Shown: piece by piece, positions 54,792 to 64,000 of the stretch
How the letters are laid out: each line of letters opens with the position of its first letter
Numbering within the stretch: the stretch's first letter is position 1
Origin: Cepaea nemoralis
Lineage: Eukaryota > Mollusca > Gastropoda > Stylommatophora > Helicidae
DNA length: 64,000 nucleotides
Assembly (NCBI GenBank): GCA_014155875.1
Contig: JACEFZ010011456.1
Coordinates: 400,501-464,500 of the forward strand
Direction: 5' to 3'
Notes under the pieces: model-generated
Told to the model about the DNA's origin: nothing
What the model saw: the letters and a program-made list of their open reading frames with translations, nothing else
The model's database searches: none
Program-made: the position numbers and the translations under genes

Positions 54792-56404
54792 TGTGCTGTT
54801 ATTTCCTCGAGAGGAGATTGGAATCAACATGCACATCTTTAACCTGATTATCTGTTGGGATTAGTTACTGACTTTTTGTCTACACTCCTCTCTTCCGTCT
54901 TATCATCCATATATCCCTTTCTTTCACTCTCTCTCTAGTTTTCCCTCAACACATACTCCGACAACAGTTCTTTTTAACATTAAATAAAAGATTTATTTAT
55001 AAAACTATGTCTTGTGTATGGATGGGTATTGTCTGTGTAATTGCTAGTGTTCTTCTGGTGTGGCTGCTAGATAAGATGTAGATAGATAGTCTTCGTGTCT
55101 TTCTCTCGTCTCTTCTCTCGGCTAAAGTACAGGACGATATATAGACACCACAGAACGATCTCACCCTGACGGCTCCGTCTGCTTGCGTCTGTAGATAAAT
55201 CCGTTCTTTGTAATGAAAATGTTCACCACAGTATCAATGTACTTAACTCGCTCACTATTTGCTGTCCGCTTAAAAGGAATGTTCGGTGTTTTCGTATAGC
55301 GTTCTTTAATCCATTCTGGAACAACACATCGAGATTCTAAAATGTTCTATTAGTGTTCTGTAAAAGTTCTACACTCGATATTTTGTAATTGATATATGCT
55401 CTTGGTACGCACTTTGCTACTCTATGAGATTGAGTCATTTGAGCTTTTCCATTAGCTCATCTGATCTTTATTATTCTTTCTCTGTCGTCCTTAATTCTTC
55501 CGGTGAGACTTCTATTCTTTCTTTTTTCCTGCACAAGTGTCGTGCTTTATTACTTCAAAGGGCTTTCTTGTGGGTTATCAACACTGAGTGATCTGGACCA
55601 CAGCCATCTGTATTCTCTTATTTGATACGTCTCGCACTGGTATGGAAACCTGGTTGAGATACATTTTATTAGTGAGATCTGTGTCTGCTTCCTCTTCTCC
55701 CCTATGTGAGTGTCTTTTCCTCCAGCCGAAATGAAAAGGCTTCCGAAAAAACCCACTCTGACATAGGATAGAAGATTCACCCAACATCTATACTATTCCT
55801 ACTAATAGAAACAATGTTAAATGCACTTCACTAATATCTATTCCTATTCTAAAACTATACTCTAATATACCTTATTTAGGCATCTATGTTCCTTTATAGA
55901 ATTAATGTAAATCCACGAATCGAAATTTATCCGCATCCAAGCACTTTATCCCATTATAAAGGAGGATATTTCTTTTCATTACAGGACACATAATTCTATC
56001 TTTCCGTCCAGTTGGGGAACGCACACTAAACTGACACAAAGAAGTGGCCACTCTCTTTAGATCATCTTTGTCCCATCGTCCTTGACATTGCTGGACAAAG
56101 CAAATTCAGACTTCATTATCCCTTGTCAGTGGAAAATTTCTGATCTAGGCTTTTCCGTATATCCCTACCTCCAGAACGCAATAGACTGATCCATGATACT
56201 GTCTGTCTTTGTAGCAAACTAATTTTTCCACTATACAGGTCACCTGTGTATTGTAGTCGACTCTCCCGCCTTGACCTACTATACATATGCGCTGGTCAAT
56301 CCGTTGTGTTTTATCCTTCTGTTTCATTAACCCTTCTACTCCCTGGGTATTCGCTGTATACAGTCGTCGATCTGGGAATCACTAACATGCAGCATTTCAT
56401 GACA
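54792..56404 (-). repeat. 3' LTR
   Basis: Identical by eye to the other LTR over most of its length. All the differences noticed lie at about 56180-56370. Confidence 0.9.
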
Positions 56405-56407
56405 TAG

Positions 56408-56420
56408 GCCCCCTCTTAAG
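56408..56420 (-). promoter_or_regulatory. Polypurine tract
   Basis: The minus strand reads AAGAGGGGGCC three bases before the 3' LTR, the position of a plus-strand primer. Confidence 0.65.
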
Positions 56421-56722
56421 AGATTAGACCGCGTCGAATCTTTCTCACTGTAGGTTTGATTCCCATGATCCACAATCCTAATCTTCTTCCTCCGGAGCTG
56501 GATGTCTGGATAAGAAATCTGCTCCTACATTCTCCTTTCCAAAATATTCCACTGTGAAGTCCCGTTGCAGCAACAACGTCCATCACATCCATCGTGCGTT
56601 GAGCTTCTGCGAAGTAGCTATTAACATCACGTGTTGATGATATGATTGGATCCTCACCTTGCTCACTTCATTTTCCAGTAGGCGCTCTAATTGACACCCT
56701 ACTATACTACTAACGACTGAAA

Positions 56723-58426
56723 CTAGTGTTGGCTCCTCGCTCCTGTACGTTCAGTCGACCTACTTTCGACTTGCGTCAGCGACGGCTCACAATACAAACG
56801 GATTGTCCCATCCTGATTGTAACACTGCTTCCATGTCCTCTTGGTTTCCCCCGGCTTTTCCGCTGGGGATGTTCCGCCTCGTCCTCGTCGGGCCGAGTCG
56901 TCTTTCCCAATCCTCCTGGGCTTTTGCTTCCAGGACCATCTTGGGCGATGTTGTATCTGGTCAGCCAATCTTTGGTTGGAGTCCTGGGTAATTCTTGCCT
57001 TTCCCGACGTTACCCACCCCTTCTGAACTTGGTTACCGGTGAAACTTTCACTCTTGTCCTTTCCCTGACTTGTGATTTCCCTCCTACTGTCGTTGGGTAA
57101 ATCTGACCTATCCCGTACTGTCCCATAGGCCCTCCTATGTTGTACAGGCGATCTCTGGTCTTCGTCTGGACTGGTAACCGTTGTCCTAATGGCTGCCATC
57201 ACCATAAAGTGTGAAGCTTTGCTCCCGGATCTCTCCTCATATTTCCTAATGAGATGTCTAGGGAGATTTTTCTTCTCTTCCCCGATCCGTATTTTGTAGA
57301 TGTTCTTGGACACCACCTTTTCCACAGGATAAGGTCCTTTCCATCCTACTTGGAGTATATTGGTCTCTGCTGGACTCCACACTTCCACTTTGTCTTCCAC
57401 TTTAAGAGCTAGTTTCCTCTTAATTCGCTTGTTGGGTGGTGCTCTCTGGCACTCCGAACAAGACTTCACCCACCGGCGTACATCTCCGGTCATTCCTGGC
57501 CAGCAATAATGGCCGGATATTTGCTGCAAGGTCTCTCTGACACCCATATGTCGATTCTCGCCTATGATGTGTCCACTCTGAAGAATGTGAGGACGGTGTG
57601 TCTCTGGAACCACCCACTGCTCATGCAGGTTATCTCCCCTCCCAGCTCTCCGATAGAGTAGTTGATTCTTCAGAAAGTACTGTCCCCGTTCTGGTGGCTC
57701 AGCACTTCTTTGCAGCTTCCTGTAGCAAGGATGCAACGTAGTATCCTTCCTCTGGGCAGTATGCAATTCTCCTATCCCTGAGTTGTCGCATAGTGTCTCT
57801 GCCTCTTTTTCCTTCCCTTGAGATCCACTGACTACTGTTCCCTTGTGGGCTTGCTGTTTGGGCATCCCCAAAAAGACATATTTCGTGCCAATGATCATTG
57901 GAAATAAGGAGTCAGATAATACAGCAGCTGGAATAATGCCCGTGACGTACCTGGATTTAATCTCCACCTTGGCGATTGGCAGCGTCATGGTAACAGCACT
58001 CCTCATTGCCGGCTGTATTTCTATAGTCTCCCCTGTAAGTTGGTCTGGGCTTACCAAGCTGGCGTCCACCACCGCTTCCCCATCCAAACCTGTATCATAG
58101 AGACAAGCAACCTGCTGGCCATTGACTTCAATAAGTTCAACCACAGGTGGTCTCTCGTGGTCCTGAGTGTCTTTCATCTCCTTGACCGTTTCCTTGCCTT
58201 CCTCTTTTGATTCCTCGAGGTTGGTTATGCAATTGGCGTGTTTGCCCTTGCATCTGCAGTCCACAGTATTATGTGTTGTCGACTGGCAGTGAGTGCACTC
58301 TGTTCCCTTCCTAGGTTTCCCTGTGTCCTTTTTGTTCCTTTCTCCTTCGCCGACCTCAGCCTTGTCTGTGATCACCGATGTAGGAATCACTTTGCATGCT
58401 GCGAAGTAAGAACTTTTAGGTTTCAA
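56723..58426 (-). CDS. LTR element protease/integrase-fragment ORF
   Basis: 567 codons in the -1 frame relative to gag, so probably expressed by frameshifting. The listed first codon is TTG and the frame is open further upstream. Residues about 40-53 form a CCHC knuckle (CTHCQSTTHNTVDC). About 100-180 look like an aspartic protease (LYDTG). About 230-340 hold the integrase zinc-binding domain (HMGVRE...HYCWPGM, CSEC). About 350-400 hold an integrase C-terminal GPY motif (WKGPYPVEK). A basic, polar tail of about 160 residues follows. The DDE core and RT/RNase H are missing, yet the frame is unbroken. Confidence 0.82.
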   Translation of the reverse strand: MKPKSSYFAACKVIPTSVITDKAEVGEGERNKKDTGKPRKGTECTHCQSTTHNTVDCRCKGKHANCITNLEESKEEGKETVKEMKDTQDHERPPVVELIEVNGQQVACLYDTGLDGEAVVDASLVSPDQLTGETIEIQPAMRSAVTMTLPIAKVEIKSRYVTGIIPAAVLSDSLFPMIIGTKYVFLGMPKQQAHKGTVVSGSQGKEKEAETLCDNSGIGELHTAQRKDTTLHPCYRKLQRSAEPPERGQYFLKNQLLYRRAGRGDNLHEQWVVPETHRPHILQSGHIIGENRHMGVRETLQQISGHYCWPGMTGDVRRWVKSCSECQRAPPNKRIKRKLALKVEDKVEVWSPAETNILQVGWKGPYPVEKVVSKNIYKIRIGEEKKNLPRHLIRKYEERSGSKASHFMVMAAIRTTVTSPDEDQRSPVQHRRAYGTVRDRSDLPNDSRREITSQGKDKSESFTGNQVQKGWVTSGKARITQDSNQRLADQIQHRPRWSWKQKPRRIGKDDSARRGRGGTSPAEKPGETKRTWKQCYNQDGTIRLYCEPSLTQVESRSTERTGARSQH

Positions 58427-59562
58427 TCTGCAGTCCTTCGTGTTGTGGGAGGCCGCCCTACAAAATGAACACCATTTTCAGACCACTGTCGTTTCGCTTG
58501 AGAATTCGAGGTGCTCTGGTTTCCTACCTTCACCTTCTCTGAACTCTCCTCTGTGTGCTTTATATAAGGTTCCCCTTTTTCTCCTTCCCAGTTTTTAGGT
58601 TTCTTTTTCTCTGTTTTCTCCTGACCTTTGGTTTGTGTACTTAGTTCCTCAGTTTCACCATGTACTTCCACGAATCGTTCAGCCAGCTTATTCACCACAT
58701 CAATCCGTTCCGCCCCTTGTTCTCCCAAGAAGGTTCTGAGAGGTTTCGACATTTGCTTTCGCATTTGGTCTACCACCATCATCTCTTCGAGACTCTCATA
58801 ATCCCTCTGGAATTCTGCCAAGTCCATCCATTTCTGTAGATAGGATTTCAGCCTCAGACTGTAGGCGGCGAATAGTTCTCCCGGCTCTCGTCTAGACGAT
58901 CTAAACTTTTTCCGATATGTTTGTGCGGTGACTTCATAATGTTTCATCAAAGCTGCTTTCAATTCCTCGTACTGATTTTCCTGTCCTGGTGGTAGGCGTG
59001 TGTAGACCTCGTAGCCCGAACCACGTAAAGACTGGGATACTTTAAGAGCCCATCTGGTTCTATCTAGTCCCATAGCGATTGCCATAGCCTCGAACCGATC
59101 CAAAAACTGGAATATCTTTTCTTTACTTTCATCGTAGACCGCTAAGGGAAACTTCATGGCCTGGTAACCCTGTCCACTCATGTAGGTTGCTCCAGGTGAA
59201 GATGAACTTCCTTCTGCTGCATCTATTTCACCCTTAGTTTGTGTCTTGAGTTCTAACTCTTTCAAGCGGTATTCATGTTCCATTTCCAGTTTCTTGGTCT
59301 CCTGGTCCATTTTCTTGGCCTCTTGTTCCATTTCTAGTCGCTTGGTCTCCTGGTCCATTTTCTTGGCCTCTTGTTCCATTTCTAGTTTCTTGGTCTCCAC
59401 CTCTATTCTTCTCACTTCCAACTCGGCTTTCCGGTCTTCTCTTTCCCCTTTACGAATCTCTCTCTCTCTTTCTTGTATGTAATCAGTTAGCTCGGTACCA
59501 GCTAACCCAATTTCCTCCCCGTTGGCTCTCAGTTCTGCTGTAGTTACTTTAGGAGTTGCCAT
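58423..59562 (-). CDS. LTR element Gag
   Basis: 379 codons from an ATG. Residues about 30-110 are a charged coiled coil with a repeated KKLEMEQEAKKMDQET block. Residues about 130-300 hold a Gag core (FPLAVYDESKEKIFQFLDRF, WALKVSQSLRG, YEELKAALMKHY, LRLKSYLQKW) like the SCAN-like capsid of Gypsy elements. It overlaps the downstream ORF by 4 bp. Confidence 0.85.
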   Translation of the reverse strand: MATPKVTTAELRANGEEIGLAGTELTDYIQEREREIRKGEREDRKAELEVRRIEVETKKLEMEQEAKKMDQETKRLEMEQEAKKMDQETKKLEMEHEYRLKELELKTQTKGEIDAAEGSSSSPGATYMSGQGYQAMKFPLAVYDESKEKIFQFLDRFEAMAIAMGLDRTRWALKVSQSLRGSGYEVYTRLPPGQENQYEELKAALMKHYEVTAQTYRKKFRSSRREPGELFAAYSLRLKSYLQKWMDLAEFQRDYESLEEMMVVDQMRKQMSKPLRTFLGEQGAERIDVVNKLAERFVEVHGETEELSTQTKGQEKTEKKKPKNWEGEKGEPYIKHTEESSEKVKVGNQSTSNSQAKRQWSENGVHFVGRPPTTRRTAD

Positions 59563-60060
59563 AGTTACAGCAGATAAGTCAGCAAGTTGAGTAAAGATCC
59601 CTCAAGGCAGAAAAGAAGTACTCACTATACAATTATATTCCACCTAGAACCTATACCATTTATCTATGTCTATCTAATATTATAAATCTACACCACCCCA
59701 CCGTACATCACAACCACTCTCTCATCCACAAGAGGAGATATAGGATAAAGACTTATGTAGACGTGTGACCGTGTGACTAGGTATGTAATGTCTTACCACC
59801 TATCCACATTCACTCTGTCTGGAACTTTCTCACTGCAAAGTCACCAGCATTAATGAAATGTTTCTACCATATATCTAATGGCACCATATATCCAATGGAC
59901 GTCCTTCCATTAAAAGTCATCAATATATACTTATATTCCTTCCAATCAGTATGTCCCAACATGTAGGTACTCCGCTATGCCTGTGCCAATATGCAAGTAC
60001 CTCTCTCTATGCATATGCCTCTTTATGCTTTTAGGTCATATGAGTATTATGTATGTACGT

Positions 60061-60078
60061 ATCCCGCTGCTCCCACCA
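60061..60078 (-). promoter_or_regulatory. Primer-binding-site candidate
   Basis: The minus strand reads TGGTGGGAGCAGCGGGAT five nt after the 5' LTR end. The initial TGG would pair with a tRNA CCA end; the tRNA is not identified. Confidence 0.5.
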
Positions 60079-60083
60079 TTTTA

Positions 60084-61693
60084 TGTGCTGTTATTTCCTC
60101 GAGAGGAGATTGGAATCAACATGCACATCTTTAACCTGATTATCTGTTGGGATTAGTTACTGACTTTTTGTCTACACTCCTCTCTTCCGTCTTATCATCC
60201 ATATATCCCTTTCTTTCACTCTCTCTCTAGTTTTCCCTCAACACATACTCCGACAACAGTTCTTTTTAACATTAAATAAAAGATTTATTTATAAAACTAT
60301 GTCTTGTGTATGGATGGGTATTGTCTGTGTAATTGCTAGTGTTCTTCTGGTGTGGCTGCTAGATAAGATGTAGATAGATAGTCTTCGTGTCTTTCTCTCG
60401 TCTCTTCTCTCGGCTAAAGTACAGGACGATATATAGACACCACAGAACGATCTCACCCTGACGGCTCCGTCTGCTTGCGTCTGTAGATAAATCCGTTCTT
60501 TGTAATGAAAATGTTCACCACAGTATCAATGTACTTAACTCGCTCACTATTTGCTGTCCGCTTAAAAGGAATGTTCGGTGTTTTCGTATAGCGTTCTTTA
60601 ATCCATTCTGGAACAACACATCGAGATTCTAAAATGTTCTATTAGTGTTCTGTAAAAGTTCTACACTCGATATTTTGTAATTGATATATGCTCTTGGTAC
60701 GCACTTTGCTACTCTATGAGATTGAGTCATTTGAGCTTTTCCATTAGCTCATCTGATCTTTATTATTCTTTCTCTGTCGTCCTTAATTCTTCCGGTGAGA
60801 CTTCTATTCTTTCTTTTTTCCTGCACAAGTGTCGTGCTTTATTACTTCAAAGGGCTTTCTTGTGGGTTATCAACACTGAGTGATCTGGACCACAGCCATC
60901 TGTATTCTCTTATTTGATACGTCTCGCACTGGTATGGAAACCTGGTTGAGATACATTTTATTAGTGAGATCTGTGTCTGCTTCCTCTTCTCCCCTATGTG
61001 AGTGTCTTTTCCTCCAGCCGAAATGAAAAGGCTTCCGAAAAAACCCACTCTGACATAGGATAGAAGATTCACCCAACATCTATACTATTCCTACTAATAG
61101 AAACAATGTTAAATGCACTTCACTAATATCTATTCCTATTCTAAAACTATACTCTAATATACCTTATTTAGGCATCTATGTTCCTTTATAGAATTAATGT
61201 AAATCCACGAATCGAAATTTATCCGCATCCAAGCACTTTATCCCATTATAAAGGAGGATATTTCTTTTCATTACAGGACACATAATTCTATCTTTCCGTC
61301 CAGTTGGGGAACGCACACTAAACTGACACAAAGAAGTGGCCACTCTCTTTAGATCATCTTTGTCCCATCGTCCTTGACATTGCTGGACAAAGCAAATTCA
61401 GACTTCATTATCCCTTGTCAGTGGAAAATTTCTGATCTAGGCTTTTCCGTATATCCCTACCTCCATAACGCAATAGACTGATCCATGATGCTGTCTCTCT
61501 TTGTAGCAAACTAATTTTTCCACTATACAGGTCACCTGTGTTGTAGTCGACTCTCCCGCCTTGACCTACATACACATGCGCTGGTCAATCCGTTGTGTTT
61601 TATCCTTCTGTTTCATTAACCCTTCTACTCCCTGGGTATTCGCTGCATACAGTCGTCGATCTGGGAATCACTAACATGCAGCATTTCATGACA
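60084..61693 (-). repeat. 5' LTR
   Basis: 1610 bp. It carries the element's promoter by position. The short ORFs inside are identical in both LTRs and have no domain. Confidence 0.9.
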
Positions 61694-62781
61694 CTAGTGA
61701 CGACCATAACCTGAGTCTTTTTACAATTTAATTCTAACCCCAGATGCTCACTGTGTACAACAACCGCATCTACTAATGGTTGCAGGTCCTGCGCATTGTC
61801 TGCAATTAATACTGTATCATCTGCATATCTAATATATGACTACTTATATGAATTAAATGAGACGCTCCCTGCCAGGGGCTGAATATGATTTAAATGAGAC
61901 GCTCCCTGCCAGGAGTTGAGCGAAGCCGGGCCATGTCGTCTATTTTCGGAACGGGAACGGGAGCAGGGGCTGAATATAAATTAAATGAGACGCTCCATTT
62001 ACCCAAGTTAATTGTTGGGGAAAGATGTAAAGATCTTTCAAGTGCTCTTTCTAATAATAGACAGATAGACAGACAGGTAGATAGTCGGGAACGGGAATAG
62101 AGCTTATATGACTACTTATATGAATTAAATGAGATGCTCCCCACCAGGAGTTGGGTGAAGCCGGGCCAGGTCAGACAGACAGACAGATAGTCGGGAACGG
62201 GAGCTTATATGACTACTTATATGAATTAAATGAGATGCTCCCCACCAGGGACTGGGCGAAGCCGGGCCGGGTCAGCTAGTATACATATAATGTATAAATG
62301 TATAAGTAAAATAAAATTGCAATAATTAGTTATTTATACTGTTTAACAACCTATAAATAATTCATAATTACTTACTGTGATAGGTTGTTGTAAACGAAGT
62401 GGACATAATATATATGCGCGCCCCCCCCCCCCACCCCCCCAATAGCTGTAAATGTGTCAATGTGGCCTTATGCACAAAATGTTTGCCCACCACTGGTGTA
62501 CATCATTCTTCTATAAACCCACATCTCAGCAGCTTCCATATAATTCCTTACTTGTCTGCTAATTGCAATTATGGACAAGGATATAATAATGAAAGGAGGT
62601 AGACCTGTAGAATGGGAAGCATATGATTGTTAGAAATACCAGGCATCAGCAAAAAAACACAGGTAAATCAATGATGAAGTTCCAAAACACAAGAATTAAA
62701 CAAAAAGTATAAAGAACGTGAGGCAATCACCAGGCACTACTATATCTATGCAGTGCTGTGTAACATGTGACAGGCATTCTC

Positions 62782-62784
62782 TCA

Positions 62785-62862
<78 letters not shown>
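62782..62862. repeat. (TC)n and (TA)n microsatellites
   Basis: TCTCTC grades into about 56 bp of (TA)n ending at the Helitron terminus. Confidence 0.95.
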
Positions 62863-62863
<1 letters not shown>

Positions 62864-62960
62864 TAGCTGCCCGGCCCGGTTTCGCCCAGGCTCTGGCGGA
62901 GATCTATCTATCTATGTATCTATGTATGTATGTATGTATCTATCTATCCGCATGTGGTGG
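62863..62960 (-). mobile_element. Helitron 3' end, minus orientation
   Basis: The minus strand ends GGGCGAAACCGGGCCGGGCA and GCTAG before T, with the same hairpin as the 62279 end. (TATC)n/(TATG)n repeats lie internal to it. The other end is not identified. Confidence 0.75.
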
Positions 62961-63332
62961 CATGTGTTGACACACATGCGGCCAACTTTTTTTTTTAAAC
63001 AAAAACAAAATCGAGAATATACCCATTTAATTGTGTACTGACCTTCTCTCTGCCAAGCGAACGGAAAAAACAAATGCTTCGATTACTTCAAAAGTTCGAC
63101 TCCGAAAAAAGTACAGAAATAAAATTCTAACGTATCTAAAATAAATCCATTATTTTTAATGAACACTGGTTTTAAAAACATAAAAAGATGTGTTAGAAAA
63201 TTTTCACTATTTAAATAGATGCATTACTTTTATGATAATTATGAAAATGCCTTAAAGATTGTATCATTATTTATTATAACTCATATGCCTGTAAATAACT
63301 ATAGACAAAGAGTTTATAAATCTTTGGGGGAA

Positions 63333-63375
<43 letters not shown>

Positions 63376-63794
63376 CCCCGCATTTTAACAGTATTTTAAC
63401 AGGCGTGCTGCGTGTAAGGTATGCATAAAGTATGAACAACACACACAAAATTAACTTAAGAATGTCCTTCCAGACACCATGTGCTCTCTTTCACTAAATA
63501 GAAAATTAGATTTTTAACTAACTATTGCATTTCATCTGAATCTGATAAAGGGCACATACACACAAACAAATATTGTCTACATATATAGTAGAGGATATTG
63601 AAATATGGTACATGGCCAAAAGAAAAAGGGCAACCTGAAACTACTAAACGTAAATGCTGGGTACTTCAAAGGATAGGCTAAAAGAGTTTATAAATGCAAC
63701 AATCTATACATAAAATAATAGTGATGTTATTAAAAGTTATGACCCTTGAAATAACGTTTCTTATGTTAAGTCCCCTTGATAGAAATGATAAATA
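62961..63794. other. AT-rich DNA with 36-bp poly-C run
   Basis: Poly-C at about 63338-63373. No exon of SPDL1 could be recognised here. Nothing else seen. Confidence 0.4.
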
Positions 63795-64000
63795 TTAGCT
63801 GCCCGGCCCGGCTTCGCCCAGGCTCTGGCGGGGATCTATCTATCTATGTATGTATCTATCTATCTATGTGGAGCATCTCATTTAATTCATCGTCAATCAA
63901 CTCATTTAATCTTGTAGCATGATGGAACAGAATCCCCATTTCCAGTCCGACACATTTCATAAATATACTTTGAGTCTTAACAGGGACCATCCCAAAATAA
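63795..64000 (-). mobile_element. Helitron 3' end, minus orientation, runs off window
   Basis: The minus strand ends GCCGGGCCGGGCAGCTAA before T (CTRR rule). (TATC)n and GAATTAAATGAGATGCTCC lie internal to it, as in the 62279 Helitron. Confidence 0.75.

Larger units (their letters stand above)
54792..61693 (-). mobile_element. LTR retrotransposon lacking RT (Gypsy-type, non-autonomous)
   Basis: 6.9 kb with LTRs of 1613 and 1610 bp (TGT...ACA) and a perfect 5-bp target duplication CTAGT (54787-54791 and 61694-61698). A primer-binding-site-like TGGTGGGAGCAGCGGG lies 5 nt inside the 5' LTR, and a purine tract AAGAGGGGG lies before the 3' LTR. Coding capacity is gag, zinc knuckle, protease-like and integrase end domains. 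RT, RNase H and the integrase catalytic core are absent. Confidence 0.9.
50824..61832 (-). mobile_element. LINE-A copy 6, split by RTE-1 and LTR element
   Basis: Minus-strand pieces 50824-51423, 54767-54791 and 61699-61832 are collinear with LINE-A. TATATGACT at 50815-50823 and 61833-61841 is the target duplication. Removing the insert recreates GAGCTTATATGACTACTTAT, which is present uninterrupted in this Helitron at about 62100. The 5' truncation is at the same YADD position as copy 5. Confidence 0.9.
50371..62279 (+). mobile_element. Non-autonomous Helitron, split by LINE-A
   Basis: Begins TCTATATATATAAAAGGCGA after A and ends GGGCCGGGTCAGCTAG before T, the Helitron A|TC...CTRR|T rule. A GC-rich hairpin (GGGCGAAGCCGGGCC) precedes the end. 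Without inserts it is about 890 bp and lacks Rep/helicase. The 3' terminal segment recurs several times within 61845-62279, and a polypyrimidine tract lies at 50671-50745. Confidence 0.8.
50209..62495 (+). mobile_element. Non-autonomous hAT element hosting a Helitron
   Basis: Left end CAGGGGTGGGCTAACTATGG, right end GTTTGCCCACCACTG: imperfect terminal inverted repeats of hAT type. The flanks GCATACAT and GTGTACAT are a slightly decayed 8-bp target duplication. Excluding inserts it is about 375 bp and encodes no transposase. Strand is arbitrary. Confidence 0.8.
49885..62600 (-). pseudogene. LINE-B C-terminal remnant split by a hAT nest
   Basis: The left piece (about 49885-50208) reads FLAHVMRNRKPEKLVTAGKL and GRPREKMLDSLTSWHGE on the minus strand. 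The right piece (about 62496-62600) reads EAAEMWVYRRMMY, which precedes it in LINE proteins. Joining them at the hAT site gives an uninterrupted RRMMYAMDR, so the insertion split one LINE copy. Confidence 0.8.

Noticed and set aside
55550..55787. 76- and 69-codon ORFs present twice (also 60842-61079)
   Set aside because: They lie inside the LTRs and are duplicated with them. There is no domain.
63030..63100. Possible upstream SPDL1 exon (GCAG..GAGAAG|GTCAGT on minus strand)
   Set aside because: The exon would be only a few bases long with no coding similarity. The match to splice consensus is likely chance.

Overview
The window is animal nuclear DNA: low coding density, GT-AG introns, tRNA-derived SINEs, several LINE clades, a Penelope-like element, LTR retrotransposons, hAT and Helitron DNA transposons, many minisatellites, and long poly-C/poly-G runs. 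The repeat mixture suggests a lophotrochozoan, most likely a gastropod mollusc; that is inference, since no species marker is present.

Only one host gene is convincingly present. It lies on the minus strand from 49357 down to 21909 and I identify it as the 3' part of Spindly (SPDL1), the kinetochore/dynein adaptor. Seven GT-AG exons join in phase into 413 residues of coiled coil with a Spindly-type [12 protein letters not shown] motif, a KYEP element and a C-terminal CNQQ farnesylation (CAAX) box. The N-terminal exons are not visible and probably lie beyond 64000. The introns hold minisatellites, several of which are built from the gene's own splice junctions.

1-21.9 kb: intergenic, downstream of SPDL1. 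It holds SINEs, a LINE endonuclease fragment (8.9 kb), a LINE-A copy carrying two nested retroposons (12.16-14.48 kb), an RNase H LINE fragment (16.2-17.1 kb), LINE C-terminal remnants (17.4-18.0 kb) and minisatellites. 21.9-49.4 kb: SPDL1 exons with introns filled by tandem LINE-A copies (22.5-25.2 kb), a hAT transposase remnant (25.2-26.1 kb), a broken Gypsy RT/RNase H (27.7-29.3 kb), an RNase H LINE fragment (31.6-32.9 kb), an inverted LINE-A pair (41.1-42.8 kb) and a Penelope-like element with inverted arms and hammerhead-like motifs (42.9-45.4 kb).

49.9-62.6 kb is a five-level nest: a LINE-B remnant is split by a small hAT, that by a non-autonomous Helitron, that by a LINE-A copy, and that by both a nearly full-length RTE-type LINE (51424-54753) and a 6.9-kb LTR retrotransposon (54792-61693). 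Direct repeats at four of the junctions, Helitron end rules at the fifth and an unoccupied Helitron copy let the order be read from the sequence. The LTR element has intact gag and protease/integrase-fragment ORFs but no reverse transcriptase.

I found no new multi-gene system. The most interesting signals are the splice-site-derived minisatellites in SPDL1, the nested block, the RT-less LTR element, and the hammerhead-bearing Penelope inverted repeat.
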